Shown piece after piece: positions 25,776-33,634 of a DNA stretch of 64,000 nucleotides. The stretch covers positions 2,743,001 through 2,807,000 of the forward strand of contig NZ_JAFIMU010000007.1 in assembly GCF_017302985.1 (NCBI RefSeq), given 5' to 3'. Every line of letters begins with the position of its first letter. Positions within the stretch are counted from its first letter, which is position 1. The position numbers were made by a program, and so were the translations under genes. The stretch comes from Corallococcus macrosporus (GTDB lineage: Bacteria > Myxococcota > Myxococcia > Myxococcales > Myxococcaceae). The notes below the pieces were generated by a model. It did no database searches and was not told the DNA's origin. It saw only the letters and a program-made list of their open reading frames with translations.

Positions 25776-26543
25776 TCAGAGTTCCGCGAACAGGTCGACC
25801 GCCGCCTGGGCGAGCAGGGCCTGCTCGTCTGGATCGAGGCTCGTTGCGTAGCGGATGACGTCGCGCGGGCCTGGGGAGTCCGTGTTCCAGAAGAGACTGA
25901 GCAACCTGTCCCGGAGCGCCCGCCCTTCTTCACCTGCCTGCAGCAGGGAGGCGCGCACTGACTGGATGCCTACCAGCTTCACATAGGCAAACATGTCGAA
26001 GCTGTCCTTGGTCTTGTCGGGCCGCTGCTCGCGCTTGGCGCGTTCCTTCATCGCGAGGAAGCCAACCGCATCCGGTATCAGGATCCGCAGAGGCTTTCCT
26101 TCGGCAAGGACCACCGCATGACTTCGACGGAGCGCCAGCCGTGCATCCGGCAGGGGCGTCATTCCGGTTGGCAGTTCGTCGCGGTCAACGTCCTTGGGGG
26201 CGAAGAGGTCCACGTCCATTGGCCCACCGGGGAGAGACTTCGACCAGCGAAACTCCCGGGTCCTTTCATATTCCCTCTGCCTGAGGATGTCCGGAAGGCG
26301 CTGGGCCATGAAGTCCGAGCCATCCACGTCGAACAACAAATCCGGCTCATAGGAGAAGCCTCGCTCGACCACGATGCCGGTATCGGTCTCGATGGCGATG
26401 ACCCCGGTCCCACCCCTCTGCCTGGCCTCCAACGCGAGAACCTGCCCGCCAATGAGCATGACCCGGCTGGAAAGGTCCCCCAGGTCGAGCATCAGCTCGC
26501 CCAACTCACCGAGGACCTCGTCGAATCGCTCTTCGTCCGTCAT
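25776..26543 (-). CDS. AbiEii-like nucleotidyltransferase toxin (type IV TA)
   Basis: The 255-residue protein is a nucleotidyltransferase-fold candidate: an early GG motif (VMLIGGQVLALEARQ), acidic pairs DIxx-like in MDVDLFAPKD, and KERAKREQRPDKTKDSFD. This resembles AbiEii toxins that modify tRNA or other substrates. It follows the antitoxin-like gene with a 4-nt ATGA overlap (26540-26543), the usual antitoxin-first order of type IV systems. The first motif lacks the usual clear RxTxDxD spacing, so the family call is tentative. It is convergent with the S9 peptidase. Confidence 0.55.
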   Translation of the reverse strand: MTDEERFDEVLGELGELMLDLGDLSSRVMLIGGQVLALEARQRGGTGVIAIETDTGIVVERGFSYEPDLLFDVDGSDFMAQRLPDILRQREYERTREFRWSKSLPGGPMDVDLFAPKDVDRDELPTGMTPLPDARLALRRSHAVVLAEGKPLRILIPDAVGFLAMKERAKREQRPDKTKDSFDMFAYVKLVGIQSVRASLLQAGEEGRALRDRLLSLFWNTDSPGPRDVIRYATSLDPDEQALLAQAAVDLFAEL

Positions 26544-27664
26544 CGAGGCTCATCCGAAAGAGGAAGGGTCCGCGCGAAGCGCCGCACCAGTTCATCTGCT
26601 TGTTCAGGGCCCCTGCCGCCACTCTGATGGAAGTCCACGGCCAGCTGGGGCAGCGCGACCGCCGGACCGTGCGGTAGCTGCCGCTGCGCGTGGTACACGC
26701 CCCCCGCATCGGTTTCGGCGGCAGGCTCCGGACGAAGCACGAAGAAGTTATGTGGGGTCATCCGGCGAAGTCCGAAGGCCGTGAGAGCCGCCTCAAGGGC
26801 GCCAGACAGGTAGATGCCGTGGGGGATTCCGGAGACGGAACGCTCGTCGGGCCGCAGGGCGCTCGCCAGCGTGAACGTGGAGCGGATGCCCTGGGAGGCC
26901 AGCAGGGCATGGGCCTTGTTGAGCAGGTCTGGGGTCGTGGATGGAGCGTTGAACCCTTCCCGGGTGACGGCCGTGGGCTTGTCGCTCGTCAGCCATGCTC
27001 TCAGCAGTGACACCGGATCGCGAAGCCGGAAGCCGGCGCTGCGGCCTCCCTCGACGAAGCCCTCCTTCAGGAGTCTCGTGGTGACGCCATGAGCGTAGGA
27101 GTAGCTCGTCTGGGTCTGCTCGGAGAGTGCGCGAATGGTCCAGCTCCGGTCAGGGGACTGGAGCAGGACTCGCACGAGTCGGCACCCCTTGCCGTGAAAC
27201 AGGGGCTCGCGAGGGGTTCGCTCCAGTGGCCGACGCCCTTGCACCCGGATGAAGGTGCTGCCCGTGCGCAGGAAGCAGGTTCCTCGCATGTCGATCAGGC
27301 CCAACTCCTCACGCTCGCAGAGGTCGATGACGTTGGCGGATGCTGAATCCGTGACGAGCATCGGAAGTCGGAGGACAGGCAGCGAGCGCGGATCCGCGTC
27401 CCGGCGTTGAAGCTGCTCGCGCAGGGCGAGCAGCTTGTCGCGTTGGCTCAGCACATCCGCGGGGAGCAACGGGGCGCGATATCCCAACAACACGGGAACG
27501 CGGACCTCCGTGAGATGGACCTCCGCGAGGTCGTAGAGGGATTCCCCGCCGGGACCCACCCGAGGCACCACGATTGCCTCCTGGTGCACCAGCTTGACGC
27601 CGCGCGGCATCGGCGGCGGATTGCGCCAGAACTCTTCACGGAAATGGGAGGACCCAGCTCTCAT
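26540..27664 (-). CDS. AbiEi-like antitoxin/transcription regulator (type IV TA)
   Basis: The 374-residue protein has a restriction-like/alpha-beta N-terminal half (VDVDL-free; YDLAEVHLTEVRVPVLLGYRAP, LPVLRLPMLVTDSASANVIDL). A central winged helix follows (SWTIRALSEQTQTSYSYAHGVTTRLLKEGFVE, then a wing), and a C-terminal domain ends NFFVLRPE. This matches proteins annotated as type IV toxin-antitoxin AbiEi-family antitoxins, which repress their own operon through inverted repeats. The ATG at 27664 falls at the edge of the long inverted repeat; a start at 27610 is an alternative, and neither has a good ribosome site, so the mRNA may be leaderless. Confidence 0.6.
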   Translation of the reverse strand: MRAGSSHFREEFWRNPPPMPRGVKLVHQEAIVVPRVGPGGESLYDLAEVHLTEVRVPVLLGYRAPLLPADVLSQRDKLLALREQLQRRDADPRSLPVLRLPMLVTDSASANVIDLCEREELGLIDMRGTCFLRTGSTFIRVQGRRPLERTPREPLFHGKGCRLVRVLLQSPDRSWTIRALSEQTQTSYSYAHGVTTRLLKEGFVEGGRSAGFRLRDPVSLLRAWLTSDKPTAVTREGFNAPSTTPDLLNKAHALLASQGIRSTFTLASALRPDERSVSGIPHGIYLSGALEAALTAFGLRRMTPHNFFVLRPEPAAETDAGGVYHAQRQLPHGPAVALPQLAVDFHQSGGRGPEQADELVRRFARTLPLSDEPR

Positions 27665-27745
27665 TCAATTTTGTCGATATTGGAGTTTAAACTCCAAATA
27701 GGGGCTTTAAAGCACCTGTTATAGGCCAATATCGACAAAATTGAA
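27664..27745. repeat. Long perfect inverted repeat with nested palindrome
   Basis: Arms at 27664-27683 and 27726-27745 (20 nt each, TTCAATTTTGTCGATATTGG and its complement) are perfectly inverted. Nested against the left arm is the 18-nt palindrome TTGGAGTTTAAACTCCAA (27680-27697). The stretch is strikingly AT-rich for this genome. It overlaps the start of the AbiEi-like gene and the gap upstream, so it is a good candidate operator or the end of an acquired element. Confidence 0.85.
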
Positions 27746-27774
27746 GGAATCGTAAGCGCCCGTGCGGAAGCGGC

Positions 27775-28368
27775 TCAGGGCCCGCCGCGGACGCCGGCTT
27801 CCGGGGGGGCCACGAGTGAGGTGAGCACGTGGTCGCGCCACTGGCCATTGATGAGGAGGAAGTCGCGCGCGTAGCCCTCGGGGATGAAGCCCAGGCGGCG
27901 CAGGACGGCGGCGCTGCGCAGGTTCTCCGGCAGGTGGTTGGCCTGGAGCCGGTGCAGGCCCATGGCGCCGAAGGCGAAGTCGCAGAAGGCGCGGAGGGCC
28001 TCGGTCATGAGGCCCTTGCCCTCGTGGCGGTGGTCCAGGCCATAGCCCAGGTCCGCGGCCTGGAGCGGCCCCCGGCGGATGTGCGCGAGCGTGGCGTTGC
28101 CGATGACGGGCGCGAGCGCGAGGGGCGGGCCCTTGGGCAGGAGGAACACGCGCAGGGACACGTCGTGGCGGAAGTCCTCGCGGTCCTGGGCCAGGCGCGT
28201 GCGCCAGTAGGAAGTGGAGAAGAAGGTCGCGGGGCGGTCCGGAGACACCGGGCCCAGGTGGTCCTTGTTGGCCACGTGGTACGCCAGCACCCGCTCCGCC
28301 GCGTCAGGCGGCAGCAGCATCAGGTGCAGGCGCTCGGTGGTGAGCAGGACGGGCGACTTGTCGGTCAT
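27775..28368 (-). CDS. RimJ-like GNAT N-acetyltransferase
   Basis: The 197-residue protein begins LLTTERLHLMLLPPDAAERV and has the acetyl-CoA loop region DLGYGLDHRHEGKGLMTEALRAFCDFAFG and LHRLQANHLPENLRSAAVLRRLGF, typical of RimJ/RimL-type ribosomal or small-molecule acetyltransferases. ATG 28368 is used; a TTG six codons upstream is possible. It stands alone between the OmpA terminator and the AbiE inverted repeat. Confidence 0.85.
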   Translation of the reverse strand: MTDKSPVLLTTERLHLMLLPPDAAERVLAYHVANKDHLGPVSPDRPATFFSTSYWRTRLAQDREDFRHDVSLRVFLLPKGPPLALAPVIGNATLAHIRRGPLQAADLGYGLDHRHEGKGLMTEALRAFCDFAFGAMGLHRLQANHLPENLRSAAVLRRLGFIPEGYARDFLLINGQWRDHVLTSLVAPPEAGVRGGP

Positions 28369-28431
28369 GGCGGAGCCGGACTTCAAGGGTAACCCGCTCC
28401 CACGGGACGTGCGCGCCTGAAGCGCGAGTGA

Positions 28432-28468
28432 AGAAAAAGGTCCCCACCCGCGGGGGAGTGGGGACCTT
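28432..28468 (-). terminator. Rho-independent terminator of the OmpA operon
   Basis: On the minus strand the arms AAGGTCCCCAC and GTGGGGACCTT form a perfect 11-bp stem followed by TTTTTC. It is 34 nt past the OmpA stop and ends the DUF4398-OmpA transcript. Confidence 0.8.
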
Positions 28469-28501
28469 CAGGCTCGGGGCCTTGGAGCCGCGGGCGTGCG
28501 C

Positions 28502-29800
28502 CTACTGCCCGTGGTCCATGGGCTGCTGCGGCACCTGCTGCTGGGCGCCGCTGCCCGTGCCCTGCTGGGGCTGCGGGCTCTGGTGGTCGATGCCGGCGCC
28601 GTGCGGCTCGGGCTGCGTGCCGCTGCCGCCCGTGCTGTCCGGCTGCGCGTTCTGGCCCTGCTCGTGGTTGCCCTGGGGCTGCTGCTCGGCGCCGCTGCCG
28701 CCCACGCCTCCCGAGCGCGACGGCTGCGCTCCGGCCACGTTGCGCTCCACCACGATTTCGACGCGGCGGTTGTTCGCGCGGCCCTCCGCCGTGCCGTTCG
28801 ACGCCACCGGCCGGTCCTCACCCATGCCGCGGATCTGGATGCGCTCCGCCGGCACGCCCTGGTTCACCAGGAAGTTCCGCACGCTCTCCGCGCGGCGCTC
28901 GGACAGCTGCGCGTTGTAGTCCTCCGTGCCGCGCGAGTCCGTGTGGCCCTCGATGAGCAGCGGGCTCTTCGACTCCTTCAGCGCCGTGGCCACCTCCGAC
29001 AGCCGGTCGCGCGCCGCCGGCAACAGCTCCGTCGCGTTCGTCGCGAAGAGCACGCTGCCCGACAACGTCACCACCGTGCCGCGCGCCTCCTCGCGCACCT
29101 TCACGTTCTCATCCTGAAGCCGCGTCAGCGCCTGCGACGCGCGCTGCTCCGCCTGGAGCCGCGCCTGGCGCTCCTGCTCCAGCTCCTGCGTGCGCTGCTG
29201 GAGCTGCTGGTTCAGCTCGGCCAGCCGCTGCGCCTCGGCCTGCTGCTGCTGGAGGCGCTGCTGCATCTCCGCCTCCATCTGCTGGCGCTGCTGCGCGTCC
29301 GCCGAGCGCATGCGCTCGGCCTCCTGCGCGCGCTGGGCCTCCAGTTGCTGGCGCTGCTGGTCGAACTGCTGGCGCTGCTGCTCGTAGAGCTGGCGCTGCT
29401 GTTCGTACCTCGCGCGCTCCTCCTCCTGCTGACGCGCCAGCGTCTGCGCGCGCGACTCCTGCTGCTGTCGCAGGGCGGCCTCCGCCTGGGCCCGCTGCTG
29501 CGCGGCCAGGTCCGCCTGGCCGCGCGCCTCGGCGATCTCCGCCTTGCGCAGGGCCACGTACGCCAGCGAGCGCGTCCTCACCGAGCCCTTGCTCTCCGCG
29601 TACTCGTTCTCCGCCTCCTGCAGGGCCGCGCGGGCCGCCGCCACGTCCGCGGGGCGCTCGCGGCCCTCGGGGCTCTTCGACACGTCGTCGTAGGCCTGGC
29701 GCGCCGCCGTCAATTCACTGGGCGGGGGCCCATGGGCACACCCCACCGCGAGCGCGGAGGCTCCCGCCACCGCCAACCATCCAAGTTTCCAACGCTGCAT
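28502..29800 (-). CDS. OmpA-family lipoprotein with long coiled coil
   Basis: The 432-residue protein has a lipobox (LAVGC, Cys21) and an N-terminal DUF4398-like helical region. A very Gln/Glu/Arg-rich coiled coil follows (about 100-230, repeated YEQQRQ/FDQQRQ). An OmpA peptidoglycan-binding domain comes next (LFATNATELLPAARDRL, GHTDSRGTEDYNAQLSERRAESV, NNRRVEIVV), then an 80-residue Gly/Gln/Pro-rich tail. It would tether the outer membrane to peptidoglycan across the periplasm. It is the second gene after the DUF4398 lipoprotein (33-nt gap), and both are probably one operon ending at the terminator at 28432. Confidence 0.88.
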   Translation of the reverse strand: MQRWKLGWLAVAGASALAVGCAHGPPPSELTAARQAYDDVSKSPEGRERPADVAAARAALQEAENEYAESKGSVRTRSLAYVALRKAEIAEARGQADLAAQQRAQAEAALRQQQESRAQTLARQQEEERARYEQQRQLYEQQRQQFDQQRQQLEAQRAQEAERMRSADAQQRQQMEAEMQQRLQQQQAEAQRLAELNQQLQQRTQELEQERQARLQAEQRASQALTRLQDENVKVREEARGTVVTLSGSVLFATNATELLPAARDRLSEVATALKESKSPLLIEGHTDSRGTEDYNAQLSERRAESVRNFLVNQGVPAERIQIRGMGEDRPVASNGTAEGRANNRRVEIVVERNVAGAQPSRSGGVGGSGAEQQPQGNHEQGQNAQPDSTGGSGTQPEPHGAGIDHQSPQPQQGTGSGAQQQVPQQPMDHGQ

Positions 29801-29833
29801 GACACGCTCCTCACAAGACTAGAGGTGGGGGAC

Positions 29834-30196
29834 TCACTGACCGCTGCGCATGGACTCGACCTGCTCGGAAGCCCGCCGCGCCTCGCTCTTCAGGGGCACC
29901 GCCCGGGCCAGCGCCGCCGCCAGGTCCGCGTCCGCCGCCGCCTGGCGGAAGCGCAGCTCCGCGGCCTCCTGCTCGCCCTCTTGAATCAGCCGCTCACCGT
30001 CGGCGATCTGCTGGCGGGCGAACTCCAGGTGGCGCGCGGCCTCCGGCACGTTCGGCGCCTGCGAGTTCTCCGCCGAGCGCAGCGCCGCCTCCGCCTGGAC
30101 GCGCTGCTGATGGGTGGACGTGGGAATCACCTGCTTGCTTGCACAGCCAAGGGCCGCGACGGACAGCAGGGCGGCGGCGAACAGCTTCGGGCGCAT
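29834..30196 (-). CDS. DUF4398-like lipoprotein
   Basis: The 120-residue lipoprotein (LLSVAALGC, Cys18) is helical, with the DUF4398 pattern AEAALRSAENSQAPNVPEAARHLEFARQQIADGERL. This resembles the N-terminal region of the following OmpA protein. The pair probably forms a structural envelope module. The promoter is likely in the 250-nt divergent gap to the exonuclease. Confidence 0.8.
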   Translation of the reverse strand: MRPKLFAAALLSVAALGCASKQVIPTSTHQQRVQAEAALRSAENSQAPNVPEAARHLEFARQQIADGERLIQEGEQEAAELRFRQAAADADLAAALARAVPLKSEARRASEQVESMRSGQ

Positions 30197-30446
30197 GGAT
30201 CACCTCATGCCGGTGGAAATGCTGGGACGCTCCGGCGCGGCCCAGAGGGAGTCGGTCAGAAAATGGGCGGTGTGCACGCGGACGGCATCGGCGACCCATC
30301 CGCGCCACGGACGCTGGCCAAGGGGGTTGACAGGCGTCGTGTAGGGAACGAGGCGCACAGGCGGGAGGCGCCGCGCAGGGCCGGTTCCCGCCTGGGCCGC
30401 GCACAGGCTGCTGGCCGCGCGGCGGGAGGGACGCTAGAGGGGGAGC

Positions 30447-31331
30447 ATGCGCCTGCACCTCGTGGACGGCACGTATGAGCTGTACCGGGCCCACTACTCG
30501 CCCCGGCCGGGCACCACCGCGCCGGACGGGCGCGACGTGAAGGCCACGGCGGGCGTGATGGATTCGCTGCTCGCCCTCCTGCATGACGAGGAGGAGGCCG
30601 TGACGCACCTGGCGGTGGCGTTCGACAACCCCATCCGCTCGTTCCGCAACGCGCTGTTCGCCGGTTACAAAGGTGACGAGGGCGTGCCGCCGGAGCTGCG
30701 CGCGCAGTTCGACCTGGTGGAGGAGGCGGTGGCGGCGCTGGGCGTGCGCGTCTGGTCCATGAAGGACCAGGAGGCGGACGACGCGCTGGCCACGGCGGCG
30801 GCGCGCTGGGCGGGCGAGGTGGAGCAGGTGCGGCTGCTCACGCCGGACAAGGACCTGGGCCAGTGCGTGCGCGGCCAGCGCGTGGTGCAGGTGGACCGGC
30901 GGCAGCAGAAGGTGATGGACGCGGAGGGCGTGAAGGCGAAGCTGGGCGTGGCGCCGGAGAGCGTGCCGGACCTGCTGGCGCTGATGGGTGACGACGCGGA
31001 CGGCATCCCCGGGCTGCCGGGCTTCGGGGCGAAGGGCGCCTCCGCGGTGCTCCAGGCGTATGGACACCTGGAGGCCATCCCGGACAGCGCGGCGGAGTGG
31101 ACGGTGAAGGTGCGGGGCGCGGACAAGCTGGCGGCGACGCTGAAGGCATCTCGCGAGGACGCGCGGCTGTACCGCACGCTGGCCACGTTGGTGGAGGACG
31201 CGCCGCTGCCGGGCACGGCATCGCTCGCGGACCTGGAGTGGAAGGGCGTGCCGGAAGCGCGCTTCAAGGCGTTCTGTGAAGGATTGGGATTGAAGAGCCT
31301 CCAGCGCCGGCCGAAGCGCTGGGCGGCATGA
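30447..31331 (+). CDS. Stand-alone 5'-3' exonuclease (FEN/PolA N-terminal type)
   Basis: The 294-residue protein has the PIN/FEN metal-site acids in LVDGTYELYRAHYS, AFDNP, DQEADDALAT and TPDKDLGQCV, and the helix-hairpin segment DLLALMGDDADGIPGLPGFGAKGA. It would remove 5' flaps or RNA primers independently of DNA polymerase I. It is the first gene of a tight plus-strand run (7-nt gap to the hemoglobin gene). Confidence 0.88.
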   Translation: MRLHLVDGTYELYRAHYSPRPGTTAPDGRDVKATAGVMDSLLALLHDEEEAVTHLAVAFDNPIRSFRNALFAGYKGDEGVPPELRAQFDLVEEAVAALGVRVWSMKDQEADDALATAAARWAGEVEQVRLLTPDKDLGQCVRGQRVVQVDRRQQKVMDAEGVKAKLGVAPESVPDLLALMGDDADGIPGLPGFGAKGASAVLQAYGHLEAIPDSAAEWTVKVRGADKLAATLKASREDARLYRTLATLVEDAPLPGTASLADLEWKGVPEARFKAFCEGLGLKSLQRRPKRWAA

Positions 31332-31338
31332 GGAAGCC

Positions 31339-31779
31339 ATGAGCATGGAATTGAAGCCCCCGCCGTCGGACGGCTGGGTCCCCACGCTGGACGACACCCC
31401 CTTCACCCGCATGGGCGGCGAGGAGGCCGTGCACGCGCTGGCGGAGGCCTTCTACGACGTGATGGACGCGGAGGAGCCCGCGCTCGCCGCCATCCATGAG
31501 CTGGATGAGCAGGGCAAGGTGAACCGGGGCACGCGCCAGCGCTTCGGCATGTTCCTGGTGGGCTGGCTGGGCGGGCCGCAGCACTACAGCGCGACGCACG
31601 GACACCCCCGGCTGCGCATGCGCCACGGGCACCTGCCGGTGGACACGGCGATGCGGGACGCGTGGCTGCGCTGCATGCAGAAGGCCATGGATCAGCGCGG
31701 CATCAGCGGCGGCCTGCGCGGCTTCCTGAACGACCGCTTCGCCCAGGTGGCGGACTTCCTTCGCAACACGGAAGGATGA
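31339..31779 (+). CDS. Group II truncated hemoglobin
   Basis: The 146-residue protein matches group II truncated hemoglobins: RFGMFLVGWLGGPQHYS, GHPRLRMRHGHLP, and MRDAWLRCMQKAMD, with the proximal His in the RMRHGHLP segment. These proteins bind O2/NO and protect against nitrosative or oxidative stress. The start of the SRPBCC gene overlaps its stop by 4 nt. Confidence 0.9.
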   Translation: MSMELKPPPSDGWVPTLDDTPFTRMGGEEAVHALAEAFYDVMDAEEPALAAIHELDEQGKVNRGTRQRFGMFLVGWLGGPQHYSATHGHPRLRMRHGHLPVDTAMRDAWLRCMQKAMDQRGISGGLRGFLNDRFAQVADFLRNTEG

Positions 31780-32228
31780 GGTTCACCGAGTCCATCCGCA
31801 TCCCCTGTCCACGCGAGCGCGTCTTCGCGTACACGCAGGACTACGGGCAGCGGCTCGTCTGGGACACGTTCCTGCGCGAGGCGGTGCTGATGGACGGCGC
31901 GACGGAGGCCGGGCCCGGCGTGAAGGCCTGGTGCGTGTCGTGGCATGGGCTGGGGATGGAGACCGAGTACGTGTCCTTCCAGCCGCCCGCCGTCACCGCG
32001 GTGAAGATGACGCGGGGCCCGCGCCTGTTCGAGAGCTTCGCGGGCTCGTGGCGCTTCGACGAGGACGGCCCCGGCGCCACGCGCGTCACCTTCACGTATG
32101 CCTTTGAGCTGCGCCGTCCCTTCGGCGGGCTCACGCCACTCCTGAAGTGGACGCTGACCCGTGAGGTCCGCGGGCGGCTGGAGGACCTGAAGCGGCGGCT
32201 GGACGCGGATGTCCCTGGCCCGGCATAG
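31776..32228 (+). CDS. SRPBCC / polyketide cyclase-like ligand-binding protein
   Basis: The 150-residue START/Bet v 1-fold protein begins ESIRIPCPRERVFAYTQDYGQRLVWD, with a central FESFAGSWRFDEDGPGATRVTFTYAFEL and a long C-terminal helix. The family binds hydrophobic ligands. It overlaps the hemoglobin stop (ATGA), so it is translationally coupled. Function unassigned. Confidence 0.8.
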   Translation: MRFTESIRIPCPRERVFAYTQDYGQRLVWDTFLREAVLMDGATEAGPGVKAWCVSWHGLGMETEYVSFQPPAVTAVKMTRGPRLFESFAGSWRFDEDGPGATRVTFTYAFELRRPFGGLTPLLKWTLTREVRGRLEDLKRRLDADVPGPA

Positions 32229-32237
32229 ACTGGCGGG

Positions 32238-33056
32238 ATGAGCACGCGGCTACAGTCGGCCCCCGTCACGCCGTCCCTCGATGAGCTGGTGCCCCTGTTC
32301 GAGGAGGCGGCGAGGGCCACCGGCTCCTCGCGGGCCCTGAAGGCCGGGTACCTCAACGCCATCATCGCCCGGTGGGTCCAGACGGAGGACCCCGCGACGC
32401 TCGCGTCCGCGCTGCACGCGCTGCTGGCGAAGGAGGGCGTGAAGCAACTGGTGGATGAGCAGGGCACGCCCGTCAGCACCGCCGCGACGCAGGCGCTGCT
32501 GGCCATGTCCTATCCGCATCCGCTGGAGGTCACTCCGGAGGAGCTGGAGGCGCTGCGCCGGCAGCAGGAGCCCGCCGTGCCGCCCGCGCCCAGGGGATGG
32601 ATGCTCACGGTGCTGACATTGGCGACGCTGCTCCAGGCCGTCCTCTTCGTCATGGCGGACGACATGCGGCGCATGTTCCACGGGCTCACCGCGGATCAAC
32701 TGGCGGGAGTCGGGCAGCCCCTGTCGCCTCCGCCGGACTCGGGTTGGGTGAGCGCCCTCCTCGACAAGCTGGAGAGGGACGTGTGGCGGCCCGTGCAGCC
32801 CCTGGTCCCCTGGGGGCAGGTCGCCCTCGCCGCGGTCCTCTATTACTTCGCCACGGCCCTCGCGACGACGGCGCGGGAGCGCACCCTGGCGCGGCGTGGC
32901 TTCCTGGGGCTGGGCGCCGTGGGCTTCGTGCTGGGCCTCTTCCCGATGCACTACTACCAGCACTGGGGAACGCTGACGGCCGCGCTGGGCGCGCTGCTCG
33001 CGGGCCTGATGCTGCGCGTGCCCAGGGCAGCGCCGTCCGTCCCTCCGGCCCCCTGA
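32238..33056 (+). CDS. Hypothetical membrane protein
   Basis: The 272-residue protein has a soluble helical N-terminal half (about 1-120) and several C-terminal hydrophobic segments (WMLTVLTLATLLQAVLFVMA, VALAAVLYYFATALATT, GLGAVGFVLGLFPMHYYQHW). It was not recognised. It follows the SRPBCC gene by 9 nt and probably belongs to the same transcript. Confidence 0.7.
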   Translation: MSTRLQSAPVTPSLDELVPLFEEAARATGSSRALKAGYLNAIIARWVQTEDPATLASALHALLAKEGVKQLVDEQGTPVSTAATQALLAMSYPHPLEVTPEELEALRRQQEPAVPPAPRGWMLTVLTLATLLQAVLFVMADDMRRMFHGLTADQLAGVGQPLSPPPDSGWVSALLDKLERDVWRPVQPLVPWGQVALAAVLYYFATALATTARERTLARRGFLGLGAVGFVLGLFPMHYYQHWGTLTAALGALLAGLMLRVPRAAPSVPPAP

Positions 33057-33138
33057 GTGCTCGCTCGCTTTGCCGTGGCCGGATGGGCGCGGCGGTCCCA
33101 CCCTCCAGCTTCACCTCGTGGCTGGGGAGGGTGGACCC

Positions 33139-33618
33139 ATGCGGACGAACAAGGACCTCTGGACGGCGGCGGGCTTCGGCGTCCTCGCCGGGATGCGGAG
33201 CATGACGGCGCCCGCGTTTCTCACACGGGAGCTGTCGCGCAAGCCGCCGCGTGCGTTGAAGCGGGCCTTGCCGGGCCTCACGTCGAAGAAGGTGTCCCAG
33301 CGCCTGGGGCTCCTGGCGCTGGGGGAGCTGGTGGGAGACAAGTCTCCCAAGACGCCAGCGCGCACCGTCTTTCCGGTCCTCACCGGCCGCATCCTGTCCG
33401 GGGCCATCACCGGCGCCGCCGTGTCACGAAACCGCAAGGGCGCGAAGCTGGGCTTCGCCCTTGTCGGGGCCGCCGCCGCCATCGCCTCCAGCTACTTCTT
33501 CGTTGGCTTCCGCCGCCTGTTGACGCAGAGGCTGCGCGTGCCGAACGTGGCCGCGGGCCTGGTCGAGGACGGCCTCGCGCTGGCCCTGGGCTCCCGCCTC
33601 ACGAAGGCGCTGCGCTAG
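33139..33618 (+). CDS. DUF4126-like membrane protein
   Basis: The 159-residue protein begins GFGVLAGMRSMTAPAFLTRE and contains LGELVGDKSPKTPARTVFPVLTGRILSGAITGAAV, matching the DUF4126 pattern. Two to three hydrophobic segments are present. Function is unknown. GGGGAGGGTGG precedes ATG 33139. Confidence 0.75.
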   Translation: MRTNKDLWTAAGFGVLAGMRSMTAPAFLTRELSRKPPRALKRALPGLTSKKVSQRLGLLALGELVGDKSPKTPARTVFPVLTGRILSGAITGAAVSRNRKGAKLGFALVGAAAAIASSYFFVGFRRLLTQRLRVPNVAAGLVEDGLALALGSRLTKALR

Positions 33619-33634
33619 GCCCTCGTGCCGAGGC

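Noticed and set aside
29140-29450. Short repeated units that looked like a CRISPR or tandem array
   Set aside because: They are codons for the Gln/Arg-rich coiled coil in the OmpA gene, with no regular spacer-repeat structure.
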